A DNA stretch of 64,000 nucleotides from Castanea sativa. Taxonomy: Eukaryota; Streptophyta; Magnoliopsida; Fagales; Fagaceae. A model generated the notes under the pieces. That model was not told the DNA's origin. It did not search any database and saw only the letters and a program-made list of their open reading frames with translations. Location: positions 23,995,614 to 24,059,613 of the forward strand of contig NC_134015.1 of NCBI RefSeq assembly GCF_040712315.1. The letters are read 5' to 3'. The stretch's first letter is position 1; each line of letters opens with the position of its first letter. A program made the translations under genes and the position numbers. Below are positions 24,268 to 36,630 of the stretch, in pieces.

Positions 24268-24524
24268 CAGTCCGTTTGGGATCTGCTTATTTTGCTGAAA
24301 CTAAAATTTTTTTGCTGAAAGTACGGTAAATAAAGGTTAAAATTAGTTGAAATAGTACAGTGGGACCCACAAATAGTACCAAAAAGTGCAATGGGACCCA
24401 CAAATAGTACAGTGGGACCCACAAATAGTACCAAAAAGTGCAATGGGACCCACAAATAGTAGCTAAAATAAGCTCAATAGTAAAATAAGCTGGCAAAAAT
24501 TATTTTTGCCAAACAAACACTAAG
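24268..24524 (+). mobile_element. MITE-like element with internal tandem repeats, unit A copy
   Basis: The edges read AGTCCGTTTGGGATC and GCCAAACAAACACTAAG, an imperfect inverted pair common in plant MITEs. Inside, a word close to GTGGGACCCACAAATAGTA is repeated four times (24358-24465). The unit B copy (39177-39384) has only two diverged units, so the array changed after duplication. Confidence 0.5.
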
Positions 24525-25300
24525 TTCATCATCCCACGTTTTTACTTTTATTATTTTTTCTTTATTCTTTAATCCTTTATCAAGTTTTACCTGTTTCTTT
24601 TTCCTCTTTTTTTTCTTTTCGGTTTCCTTAGCAATAACCAATTTCTTTTTCAAATGTTATGTACATTTTTTTTCTTGAACATATCTACTCTTATGTTTCC
24701 ACTAATTTTATACTTTCAACAATGAGCATTTTTTTTTTCATTCCACGTGTCTTTCTATCTTTATCATCTTTTCCCTTTCTTCTACAAATTCTAAAAAACA
24801 AATCTAATCCTACACATCCAGTCACACATTCGCACTAATTTCAAAAGAAGACAATCACTCAAAATTTAATTAAGAAGTTATGAACAAACCATTTGTTTAT
24901 AATAAATTTCATTATATTTCTTTCTCTTTACCCTTTTTTTTTTCCTTCTCTTTGTATCTATTTCTCTAATTGCTCCACCGCATTCATAAAAGTAGGCACT
25001 GCATATATAAATCTCCCATATTACAAATTTCTCTCATTTTAATTTATTTATTTTTAAACCTAGCCTCATGACACCCTTGAATGAGCAAATATGTAAACTT
25101 CAGATTCGAAAAAAGGGAAAATTAAAAAAGAGCCTCCTCGCAAGTGTGAAGCGCAAGTGATGAGGCTCGTTAATATAATGGTGAAAGAAAATATATATTT
25201 CATAATTGATTGATTGTTTTTATACAATTAAATACTTATGATTTGGTTGAACTGAGATAATTCAAGAATGTATGATAACTTAGATTAATAATGCGGTTAT
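24525..25300. other. End of unit A, no gene seen
   Basis: T-rich, low-complexity DNA matching unit B 39385-40143. No coding signal. Confidence 0.5.
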
Positions 25301-25874
25301 GTCTTTTTAGATAAAACCAAAACAAAAAAAAGTTCCAAACTCTAAAACACTAGTGATCGGTCCACACAAAAAGCCATAATTACACAGTAGTCAATACAAA
25401 GCCACAAACTAGTCTATGGTCTACACAACACACTAGTCCATAAAAATCCACAACCCACAAATACAACACACCATAGTTCATAAAAAAAAAAAAAAAACGC
25501 AGAGGGCAGAGCAATATAACAAAGACAAAAAAAAGAGAGGAGAAAAATTTCTTAGATTTACCAGACTTGTGTGTGACTGTGATCAAGGATCTAAGAAGTA
25601 GCAACAACAGTAACATAATATCTGATTTGAGGAAAAGAACAATAGCAGCAGCAGTGATGGAAGCGTTGATGACGTTGAGTGGAGGAAGAGTGATGTTAGG
25701 GTAAAAACTTGGGAATTGTAATTTAGGTTTTCAGTCCTTTTATTTTGTTTTTTTAGTTTGTCAATTATTTTTTCAGATTGCATTTGTATTCTTGTTTTTT
25801 TTCCTTTTTCTTTTTAATAATTTAGAGGGGGGGGGGGCAATGGCCCCCTTTGCCCTATTGTAGGTCTGTCCCTG
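25301..25874 (-). mobile_element. Right-end fragment of an hAT element
   Basis: Matches 47800-48426, the right (transposase 5') end of the hAT element in the third RDR1 copy. It includes the G-run at about 25827-25838 and the terminus GTAGGTCTGTCCCTG. The following bases, AGTTGATGACAAGG, match the flank of that element as well, so flank and fragment were copied together. The transposase is absent. Confidence 0.8.
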
Positions 25875-26590
25875 AGTTGATGACAAGGTGGTATGGAAAA
25901 TGGATAGAGCCATAGAGGAGGCCCTACCGTATGTGTTTGGCAAGCGAAAAAGTCATTTCTAAAAGAATTTTAAACTTAATTTTGAGAATGACCAAATACA
26001 ATTATGGTAATGATTTAGACCACAAATTTTAAATTACAACTTAATCAATATTAGGCTAATCTATCAATTAACACTAATTTTAAGTGATCAACCAATTGAT
26101 GACAACATATACATGGATAAACAAATTTGAGCATATAAAATGGACAACCATTGGAAGTTAAAGACATAATACCACAAAGATAACATCAGGTGTGTTATCA
26201 AAGAGGAAAACCCAAGAATCAAGTGTAAAACCTTTCTATTGCACTATCGAAAACAATTCACTAGGGTACATAGTTGCAATATCTAATACATATGAAGCCC
26301 TCTAAGTGTAATTTATGTACTCAGGCCCTTGAAACTCCTACTAGCAACAAACTTTGCAAATCCTATCTCCACTCTAGATACTGGATCCACAATGAATACC
26401 AATTGCATCTTCAAGCCTCTATGGCTAATTTGTGGTAGTTCCAATGATTCCCAAAAACTTTAGTTAGCCCTCATAACACAATGATAATGATAGGTAGGAA
26501 GGATCTATTCTCCTATCAAAGTATTTGCTTGATAAATACAAAAATATTTTGACAAAGAATATGCCAACACAAAATAAAGCCTAACAATTT
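25875..26590 (+). repeat. Copy of the hAT right flank (matches 48427-49135)
   Basis: Colinear with 48427-49135, starting AGTTGATGACAAGGTGGTATGG and running to AAAGAATATGCCAACACAAA. In the third copy the first part aligns with RDR1 3' flank. Nothing coding was seen. Confidence 0.8.
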
Positions 26591-27385
26591 TGATAGGTCC
26601 TACACAACATATACTTTTCCCCTCCTTTTGTATCACACATTCTACAAATAAACTATTGGTAAAGTGTATCTAAATGCAATTTGTCGTCTAAATGCACGTT
26701 GTCAAACCAAACACTGCAATTTAGGCAAAGACTCTAGTTTTGAAAAAGGCTAGATGTCTCAAATATTTTAAAACAGTACCTTTGAATAAAAGAAAAAGGT
26801 ATTACTTCATGAAAATCCTAAATAAAATTATAAAATAAAACAATTTTTTTGGTATATTATATTCTATACACATCTATATCTATATAATATCTAAAAGTTG
26901 AAGTGTAATATTTAATGTTTTTATGCTCCTATTAAACCACATCATCGGCCATATCACCATTTTTTTTATTGATTTGTGAAGCTCAAATAGTGTGAAACAC
27001 TATACGAATTTAGACCCCCCAATTTTAAATTATGGCTTATTTGCTTTTACTCTTACTTAACAAAGTGCGAAATAAGAGTAAATGATATGTAATAAAATTG
27101 GAACACTACTTTAAGGTATAAGCAAGTACAATAAACAATAATGTAAAGCTTAAAGAGTAGGAAAGAGAGATGCAAATACAAGATAGCACCGAAACGTGTT
27201 ATCAAAGAAAAAACCGAAGTAGTTGGCGAAAAACCTCTCTGCAAGCCAAAATCAATCTACTAGTGAATAGAGTTGGAGTACATGAATAACGAAGAGACAC
27301 TCCAAGCCAAATCTATCCAATGACCTTGAACCTTCCAAATTCCTGCTACCAATGGGCTTCACGGAGCCATGTCTTCACTAGTTGT
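26591..27385. other. Repeat patchwork between units A and B
   Basis: At 26873 a diverged Helitron-type start (TCTATATCTATATAATATC, then TAAAAGTTGAAG) resembles the Helitron at 7349. No matching CTAG end is evident. From about 27040 the DNA resembles retrotransposon untranslated sequence. No gene seen. Confidence 0.4.
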
Positions 27386-28129
27386 CCAGAAGGATATCCA
27401 TTTTATTTTTTTTGACATCTCTCTTCCCTTAGCCTAAATACAAAGATCCCATCCCAGCTATATATCTCACACATTCCACAGCTTAATATTGGTTGGTTGG
27501 ACACCTTACCTTGTGGCTCGAGTGTTAGCTGACTTCATAAAGTGGAGGTCACCACATCACAACATCGAAGGGTATCCACGACACAAATCTGACTACCAAC
27601 CCTTTTCTTTTGATTTATATGCCATGGACTGATCCTTTCTCTACCCACTCAAGATATGAAGATATATATAACTCACCCCTATTCTTTTCCCCATCAGGTA
27701 GAACCTAGTATCACTTAGTGATTAGAGATAACAGCTAGCTTTTTTATTTTTTTAAAAAGCTAATACCAAAAGATGAAAAAAATTGTACCATACCTTAAAA
27801 GGAATAGTCAAGAAATAGTTGAGACCTTATAGTTGTTTATAAAGCTTAGATCAATTGAGTATATACTTGATGTAGGACTTAGACCCACACAACATACACT
27901 TAACTAATTCAATTCAATATCCAATCAATCTAGGGTATCACAAAAATATTCTTATTTACATTTTCATGTCAAGAATGCTTAACTTCATTACTTTTGAAAT
28001 AATGCCTGTCAATGTTATTGGTAAAGCCCCTAGTCTTCTTTCATATAGGTTGAACCTACATAGATTTATGAGATATTGAAAATTGAATTCTTTTTTCTTG
28101 TCTTAACAAATTTTTCTTTGCATTGTTAG

Positions 28130-28944
28130 TTATTTGGAGCTCCTCGGATTTATGTGGAAGATCATACTCATCATTGGTTCCGAGAAGTTGATTTCACTCT
28201 GTCGTGCTGTATTGGCCAATCTTCTGCTCCTTGTTTGTAGCTTCCACATGAGGGCCAGCTTCCAAATTTTCATGGAGATTTTGTCTCTTATAAGAAAAAT
28301 GAGGGCCCATTTGTTTTGAAGCAAGGTATTGCTCTCTCTTGCAGTTCAGGACTAGCCCTATTGTGAATCCACCCGAAGGCTTTGAATTGCCTTATAAAAT
28401 CTTGTTTAGGATCAACTCTTCAATTCAGCATGGTTATCTTCCTGGGCAAGCAATTGATGAAAATTTTTATTGGTTCGTCGATCCTAAGAGAATAACAATT
28501 GAGTATATAGAAAGTTCCTTGGACAAACTGTCTCATTTGAAAGAATGCTGCTATGAACCTGTAAGCTGGGTTAAGGAGTAGTACACCAAATATGCCACAT
28601 CGAGGCGACTTCCTAAAAGTACTACTATGTCTTTAGATGATGGGTTGGTATCTATGTAGCATGAGTGCGTTTCTTGATGCGGGTGTGGGTGCAGGTGCGG
28701 GTGCGGGACTCGACAATTTTTTGAAAAAGTATGGTGCGGCAGAGTGCGATGACTAAAAAATTTCTAAAAATATTTTTATTTATATTTTTAATATATTTCT
28801 AAGCATACTTTTTGGGCTAATATTTAGAACTACCAACCCAAGTAGCTTAGATTGGATTGAAAATTGTTTTTCCACTATCTCAATAGAAATTAGCCCATAG
28901 ATAATGAATACAGGCCCAAAGGGTTTAGCCGTTTAGGTTTACTT

Positions 28945-28995
<51 letters not shown>

Positions 28996-31900
28996 TTTAG
29001 GGTTTTTGGCTGCCTCCTTTACCATTCTTCTTTCTTAGTGCCACAGCTAGAGACAAGCAGAGCCAAAAAAATATGAAGACCATCTTGTCATCAGAGACCA
29101 TGGACATCCCAGATGGGGTCAGATTAAGGTGAATAGCTAAACACTAAGGTTATCGGTTAGGCGCCGATACGGACCGATTCGGCCCGAATCTAGCCCGAGT
29201 TGACGCAAATCAGCGCGTGTCAGGAAAAGAAAAAAAAGAAAAAGAAAAACTGGGCATGGCACCAATGCGCAGGTAGTGGTGTTGCCGGTCACATCCCGTG
29301 TCACATTTGTGCCGCATTTGTGCATCCTAGGTTGGTATATGTACCCAGGGTCCAAATAACTCCATCTAAAATGTATTTTTGTGGTCCTAAGGTGAATCTC
29401 TCCAATTGTGTGTTACGCAACTATCCTGAGGATATTGATAACTTTCTTCGTGTTTCGTTTGTTGACGAGGACTTGGATAAACTACACGCAACATTTTTAT
29501 CATCGTGTGCATCTTCGGCAAATGGGGAGAGGAAAACTAGCATTTATGACAGGATACTGTCCACTTTATGAGATGACATAGTTATTGGTGGTAAGAAGTT
29601 CGAGTTTCTTGGCTATTCAAACAGTCAATTACTAGAAAATTCTGTTTGGATGTTTGCTTCAAGAACTGACCTGACTGCAGCAGATATTAGAGAGTGGATG
29701 GGTGATTTTCACGAGATTAGGAATGTGGCAAAATATGCTGCCAGATTGGGTCAATCTTTCAGCTCTTTAAGAGAAACAGTGAGCATTAGTAGGCATGAAG
29801 TTGAAAATATTCCTGTTGTAGAAGTTGAAAGGAAAGGAATCCTATACTGTTTCTCTGATGGTATAGGTAAGATATCTGCAGAATTGGCCAGAGAGGTGGC
29901 TGCAAAATGTGGCCTAGAAAATTTTGTTCCATCTGCATTTCAAATTTGATAGGGTGGGTATAAAGGTGTTGTGGCTGTTAATTCAACTTCTTCAAAGAAG
30001 CTGTTACTGAGAAAGAGCATGTGTAAGTACAAATCAGAAAACATCAAACTAGATGTCTTGGAATGGAGTAGGTATCAACCTTGTTTTCTTAATCGTCAAA
30101 TAATCATTGTTTTGTCTACCATCGGAGTTATGGATCGAGTTTTTGAGAAGAAACAAAAGGAGGCTATAGAACAACTAGATGCTTTGTTAACAGATCTGTT
30201 GAGGTCACAGGAAGCATTGGAATTGATATTCCCAGGAGAGAGGACAATGGTTCCCTTTTTCCACAAAAGGGAAAAAGGTAATACTGTGATATCCCATTGT
30301 AGTTAATTCTAAGGCATGAAATCCTATAATATTTGCACAGAGAGATGCACATACATATAGAGTTTATACATAATCCTATACCAGCATCACTTTATACACA
30401 TTTATGTATACCTTTACTTACTTACATATACATGAATATGTAAGATATACAGTGAGCCATTTGTACTTCTATCTTGCATGCATAAATATAATATGTATCT
30501 TATTGAAGTGATACGCAACATATTCTCCTCCAGTAGGTTAATTACCATGATGGTAGCTTGTCTATTTGTAAATCCATATATAATATGCTGTTATCTTACC
30601 TTATTTTACATTAAGTTTGCAGACATTCTAGGTTCTACTTGATGGGGGACAGAAAAAATCTAACTTTTTTGGCATGCTAATCAAATAATTTTATATTGTA
30701 CTTGCATACTGGGATGTTGTGTTATTTGTCTTTATTTGTTTTTCTTGCCTTGGCAAGACACCACCTAATTAAATAAATATAAAATTTACTAGCATTAGTT
30801 GAACAATTGTATTAGACCTCATCCAAATGAAGGTTCAGGGAGTGGCTTGGATGGAGATCTGTACTTCATCTGTTGGGACCTTGATCTTATTCCTCCTCGA
30901 CAAATTCAACCAATGGAGTATATCGGAGCAAAAACTAAGCCACTTGATCATGATGTTACAATAGAGGTAATTTCACTTTATATGTAGCAACAATCCGTGC
31001 ATATTTTGTGCACGCCACATTTTAATTTGCCTCCGCAATTGATATATGCATAAAACTGCACTATAAAAGTAGGGTGTAGTAGCTCTTTCTGAACAATTGT
31101 CTATTCATTTGCTTGTACCACTTGATGAGAATACATCTTGTCTCCATCATCTAGCCTTTGCCATCCTGCGTTTTCTATATGTTAAAGACAATTAAGCATT
31201 TAGCTTATATATATCTAATGACCAGTCATTTACGAAACTGTTTACGAACTTTTTTTATGTCAAGAGGGAAAAGTATTGTTCCTATAATCTAAACAATTAT
31301 ATTTTTTGTTCGTGTTATATTATTCTCCAATGTATTAAGCTTGCAAAACTACACTCAATTGCGGTTGACTTCCCTAAAACTGGTATTGTTGCCGAAATAC
31401 CCTATTATCTGCGTGCTAAGGTATATCCAGATTTCATGGAAAAACCTGATAAACGCACCTACAAATCAGAACGTGTGATAGGAAAGCTTTTTCGAGAGGT
31501 GAAAGACCTTGCATCGCTCACGAGCCTGTGACACCCTTCACCTCAGAAGTAGCAAAGCAGTGTTATGATCCTGACATGGAAGCAGACGGCTTCAAGGACT
31601 ACATCAGTGATGCTTTCTATTACAAAAGGGAGCATGATCACAAACTGGGGAGTTTGATGGATTGCTATGGAATTGAAAATGAAGCTGAAATACTTAGTGG
31701 AAACATATTGACAATTTCAAAATCTTTTGATAAGAGGAGGGATCTGGAACAAATTAATTTTTCTGTAATGGCACTAAGAAAGGAAGCTAGGAGCTGGTTC
31801 CACAAGGGAAGTGAGTCAGATACTGAAACTGATATTGTCAACGCAAAAGCAAAAGCAAAAGCATCGGCTTGGTACCATGTGACATATCATTTTAGCTATT

Positions 31901-32013
31901 GGGTTTTCTGCAATGAGGGAATGGATAGAGCTCATTTCCTCAGTTTTCCATGGTGTGTCTTTGACAAGCTTATCCAGATCAAGAAGGATCAAGTAAGTCA
32001 CATAATAGCTTGA
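28130..32013 (+). pseudogene. RDR1: RDR1 pseudogene in unit B
   Basis: Matches the RDR1 gene from the start of its second coding exon. Damage seen: stop TAG at 28238; a one-base deletion near 28355; TAG at 28579; a 671-bp insertion at 28659-29329; TGA at 29569 and 29947; and an approximately 385-bp deletion near 30252 that removes about 128 codons before the catalytic exon. In the exon at 30816-30966 the catalytic DLDGD reads GLDGD (first Asp lost) and the preceding CSGS reads GSGS. A further deletion near 31331 removes the last acceptor and about 37 codons of the final exon, and a frameshift follows near 31527. It cannot encode a polymerase, though transcripts could in principle feed small-RNA production. 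Confidence 0.95.
28659..29329. mobile_element. Unclassified 671-bp insertion in the RDR1 pseudogene
   Basis: Absent from unit A, where GGTTGGTATATATACAC is uninterrupted. The insert is flanked by imperfect repeats GGTTGGTATCTATGTA (28643-28658) and GGTTGGTATATGTA (29330-29343). It starts with a GCGGGTG-rich stretch, has a (TA)n run at about 28960-28993 and ends in CATTTGTGCATCCTA. The two ends are loosely inverted. No protein domain is seen and the class is not decided. Confidence 0.65.
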
Positions 32014-32224
32014 GACTTATCAGAATTGGAGCATTAGTTGAGTCATCAATTGATCTTGGATTGAGAAGTTTAGTATAAGATCCTAAGTATGTATTTAAGA
32101 AATTTGCTTGTTTAATTAGTATTTATCCTTGCTTTTTGTTATTGGTATATGGTTGTTGATAAACTACATATAAATGCTGCAAGAAGATGTTTGGGGGCTA
32201 TAAATTATGTGTCAATTCCCGTTG

Positions 32225-32278
<54 letters not shown>

Positions 32279-32381
32279 ATGTATGTATGTATGTATGTAT
32301 GGTTTCTTGTCATATTTTCTTATTCTTCAACATCTAGTGGTGCATTCAGATCCATTTCTCCTTGTCAATAAAGTTTAATAC
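32014..32381 (+). repeat. RDR1 pseudogene 3' flank with (TA)n and (GTAT)n microsatellite
   Basis: Matches the flank of the RDR1 gene, but a (TA)n run of about 48 bases followed by (TATG)n lies at about 32228-32300. Unit A has only ATATATGTATGTATGG at this place. Confidence 0.75.
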
Positions 32382-33466
32382 TGTAAAGTTGTGATTTACA
32401 ACTATGTTTTATGTTAGCTTTATTCCATGACAAATAATGTTGTAATTGCATTAATTTTTTTCCTTTTATTTTGTGAGATTTTATTGTATTGAGTTTAATA
32501 TTAAGTTGGTGAAGAATCGAGTATGAATTGAAGAATCAGTGTAGTTTCGCGACTAGCTCACAAGAAGCTCGCGAGAAGAGCAATTCGTGAAAAGGCCACG
32601 TGAGAAGTACATGCTAGAAGCTGAAGAGTTGTACCAAGCTGTCAATTTCGCAACTGTTTCGCGAGTAGGGCCAACCCACGAGGTATCAGTGAAACTCTTT
32701 GCCTAGAGGATTTTAAGTGTGATTTTCTTATCCTTCACCCATACTATATATACCTTCATTATTCACAAAAGTAAGAGAGACTATTCAGAGAGAAAAACCC
32801 TAGATAGGTTTTCTACAACACAACACACCCATTTTTTAGAGAGAAAGCTACTCATCCTTAGTGAGAAATCATTGTAGCCACTTCTCCATTCCTCTCCCAT
32901 TGTCATACCTTGAGAGGAGATTCATACCTAAACACAACCCACACCTATTCAAAGTGTAAAGAGTGTTTTGGAGTTTGGGAAGCTTTAAGGATTTGCCAAA
33001 AGAAGCCAGTGAGGCTTGGCGGATGCAATTGGGCATATTGCGAGATCTGGAAAGTTAGAGAAGACATAACCCCGAGAAGTCTGTTGGTAGCAGGACCTTG
33101 AATGGCTCAAGTACGTTGGATAGACTAGGCTTAGAGGGTCTTTTGTTATTCGTGTACTCTAACTTTATTCTCTAGTGGATCGATTTCGACTTGGAGGATC
33201 GCGAAGAGACTTTTCGCTGAGTTCTTCAGTTTCCTCTTCAATAACACGTCTCGGTGTTATCTTGTGTTTATATCTTTCTTCCCTTACTCTTGTACTTTAA
33301 TTTTATTGTTTATTATTTATGTGTATGCACTAGAGTAGATCCGGTGATAGCGCTTCATTTACTCTTGTTCCGCACTTAGAAAAGTTAAAGTAAAAACAAT
33401 TAAGCTATAATTTTAAAATTGGGGTCTAAACAAACTCTCGTGTTTTAGTACAAATCCAAGCTTTCA
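32382..33466 (+). mobile_element. Solo LTR inserted just after the poly(A) signal of the RDR1 pseudogene
   Basis: A 1085-bp sequence starts TGTAAAGTTGTG and ends AAGCTTTCA. It is flanked by AATAC (32377-32381) and GATAC (33467-33471), a 5-bp target duplication with one change. Unit A is uninterrupted here (TTGATACTATTTGAGC). The interior has a TATA box (ATACTATATATACC, about 32740) and an AGAGAAAAACCCTAG leader, like a plant LTR. No internal retrotransposon domain is present, so it is a solo LTR; the superfamily is uncertain. Confidence 0.75.
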
Positions 33467-33471
33467 GATAC

Positions 33472-34624
33472 TGTTTGAGCATATGCTTGAGAATATCTTG
33501 GCACATTATATCAGATGACTGATATGTCAAGATATCGATTGACTCATATCAATGCATGGTCCTTGTGGGATGGGTTGAATTTGCCTGTTGGATAGGTCTA
33601 ATTGAAATGTTTCCTATTAGAAAAAGAAAATTGAAATAAGTAAATAATAACTTAATTTTTTTTTGTTAATATAATCCTAGTATGTTTCATCTTTTATTTC
33701 CTTTTTCCTTCTCTTTTTTTTTTGTTTTGTTTTTAAATGTATTGATCGATTCCAATTTTCATTTTTTATTGATTATTTTCTGATTGAGATGTATTGATCA
33801 ATGGGTCTATGTCTCTACGTTGCTCATCATGCCCGGATGGTTGATAAAGGAGGTGGTACGGATGGAGGAGGCCCTAGTCCTACGTGTATTGTGCTATGCA
33901 AATGTAAAATTTCATAAAATGCCCAAACTTTTGCTATTAAGCCTAAACTAAAAGTCTAGTAGTGCTTTAGTCCAAACTTTTGGTTTGGTGGTGCGTTGCT
34001 CCTAACTGTAAGAGCATCCACATCAGGCTAGTTCTAGCCGGATGCTAAAAATATAGCTAAAGACCCTCAAAAATCTCACATATCAGCCTCTTTGTCCTCC
34101 TTTTTCTCATACCGTACCTCTTAGATTTGGGTTGTTGGGGTTTGTGTTTGTGAAGGAGAAGGTGGGTTTGTGTCTAGTGATGGTGGTGGTGCGTCTATGA
34201 AGGAGAAGGTAGTGTTGTATGGGGAAGAGAATACAAATATTTATTTATTTATTTATTTTTGTAGACAAAAAATAATATTTAAATAAAGTAGAGAAATAGA
34301 TATTGACATTGATGCATGTGGCTGTTTGTTAAATAGTAGAGACTGAGTTTTTCAGGTTAGTTTAGCTAAAATTCTTATTGAGGCTGATGTAAATGTTCTA
34401 AGACCTTTGTTTTAAATGAAGTTGCTGAAATTTCCTTAAAAATAAAAATAAAAATTTTCATTGACAAAATGTAAAAAAAAAAAATGTGTACAATGTTTTT
34501 AGAACTTAAAAGTTATAAAAAGAAAAAAAAATGATAGAAAAAAAAATTAAAATGAAGAGATAGAAAGTACAAAAATTATTGTTATCTTTAAAATATTTTA
34601 GGAATTTTATATTAGTTATGTAGT

Positions 34625-34693
<69 letters not shown>

Positions 34694-35393
34694 GTGTATA
34701 CAACAACAACAATACACCTTAATTTCAAATTTTAGTGTTGGCTATAAATCCTCATCAGATTAGTTAGAGTTTGCCACATATAAAATTATGTATAAGTAAT
34801 AAAATTTGGAAGTAATTCTATAATATTTTATAAATTGATATTTTTTCAAGTTAAACTATAAAATTATAGACCACAAAATGATTACTACATGGTTTAAAAA
34901 TGTTATAATTTAATTATTTTATAAGTTTAACAAAAATTTATATAAGTTATAGGTTTATCTAATTTCTAAAATTATTATAAGAGGATTAAATAATTTCCAC
35001 TATAAAAAAATTACAACACAACTCATTTAGATTAAATAAAATCTAACAAATGGATGCAATTCAATCGTTATGATATCTTTTTTATGCGTAATCAAACATT
35101 AAATTATCACTTAATATTCACGTAAGTGGTATTTTACTATTCAAATTTGTTTTAAGTATTTTATATATAATGCATGTGTGTTGTGTCCTTCCATAATGTG
35201 TATAGAATTACATAGGCATGCAAATGTATAAATGATAAGGTAAGGCGAAGGATAACTAATGCATATGCAGCATATCTAAGGCTCTCAAGCAAAGAGGGTA
35301 TCATTCAATATATGCATCTTCCCTTTTATGATATACGGGTGGAGGAAGTTGGAAATATTTTTAAGCGTATGGAGCCAAGCATCTTGGCAAGAT
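33472..35393. other. Unit B 3' flank, no gene seen
   Basis: Matches unit A 18300-19633 and 21214-21777. Holds the empty site TTTATAAAT for the Mutator-like element (about 34829-34840) and an expanded (AT)n run at about 34629-34690, where unit A has only a short run (about 19470-19482). Confidence 0.7.
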
Positions 35394-35401
35394 CAAGCCT
35401 T

Positions 35402-36450
35402 CAAGGCCTATTTAACAATTTTGGGGGCTTCAGGCGAAAATTTTAAGTGGAGCCTTGTTATATTTAAATATTAATTAAATAATATATATTGAATTTTTTA
35501 TTTAAAATCTATTTTTCTTGCTTTTTGAGACGCAAAATTACTAATTAAGTTTTTGTATTTAAGACTACTATAATACAAATGATTTGATATTATACACATC
35601 AAATTATTAATTGGTATGATAATTTATAATAATTGATAAAGTAAAAAAAACGTGTTGTCCATGACTGTGGGTTGTGCAGCTTGGCAACTTGTGCAGTGCG
35701 CAGTGTGCAATGCAGATGTCTAGCCTGTCCAATGGCTATGTGCAAAAAACATGTCCTATGACTCCTATCAATCAATCATGCAATGAAATAGACTAAATAT
35801 ATATATAATTGAAGTTGAATAAATAGCAGACTCCTTTCCTTATCTTAATTTTTGGAAAGATAGAGAGGGGGAGAAGATTACCTTTGTTATGCGCACAGCC
35901 CACGCTTCCCCTTTTCAATTTTGATTTTGAATTTACTGTGAATTGAAGGGAATCAACAAAGAAATATTTCAAGCAAGATTGAGTTTATAGAAAAAGATCA
36001 AGAATCAAGATGAAAAAAGGAAAGGTAAGAATATATATGGAAAGGTAGAGAGATAGAGAGATGAGAGATTTTTTCTTTTGTTTTTGAAATTTATAATCTT
36101 TATTTTAGCATATTTCAAGACAATTACGTTGTATTATTAGTGAATTTTTCTGGTATTAATTTTGATTTTAGCATATTTCAAGAATGAATTAATAAATTTG
36201 TCTCCTAAAATTTAATTTTGTTAGCTGAAGTTTGACTATATTTGTTTCTTCCTTTTTTAATCTTCTGCATTTTAGGATACAATGGGGCCTTTTTAATGCA
36301 TTTTATTGACCAATAAAAGTACTTAAATTTTTATTAATTAAAATATATAGATAAATATATTTTATATATATATATAATTTTTTTTACAAGTGAGGGCCTT
36401 CTTTTATTCGGGGGCCTTAGGCAATTGCATCACCTATTAAGTCGGCCTTG
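35402..36450. mobile_element. Non-autonomous hAT-like element
   Basis: A 1049-bp insertion absent from unit A. It is flanked by the perfect 8-bp duplication CAAGCCTT (35394-35401 and 36451-36458). The short inverted ends are CAAGGCC and GGCCTTG, and subterminal GGGGGCTTCAGGCG and GGGGGCCTTAGGC stretches are loosely related. An 8-bp target duplication fits hAT. No transposase sequence is visible. Confidence 0.85.
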
Positions 36451-36630
36451 CAAGCCTTTTGGGGGTCTTGATACAACAAGACACAACTTGAGTAGTTTTT
36501 TGGTTTTGGATAATCTTTTTGCTAAACAAACCCATGTTTAGTTATAAATTTTTCACGAGAATCTAGGTGCTTAAAGTTGGTTATCTATACTACTATTTAA
36601 ATGGTTTTTAAGCTGTGGACTCTAACACTC

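Larger units (their letters stand above)
13127..25299 (+). repeat. Segmental duplication unit A
   Basis: Homologous to 27386-40143 in the same orientation, apart from private insertions. It starts inside RDR1 intron 1 (CCAGAAGGATAT) and ends near AATAATGCGGTTA. Exon sequence differs by several percent by eye and the flanks by somewhat more. Unit A alone carries the Mutator-like element at 19634-21213. Confidence 0.9.
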
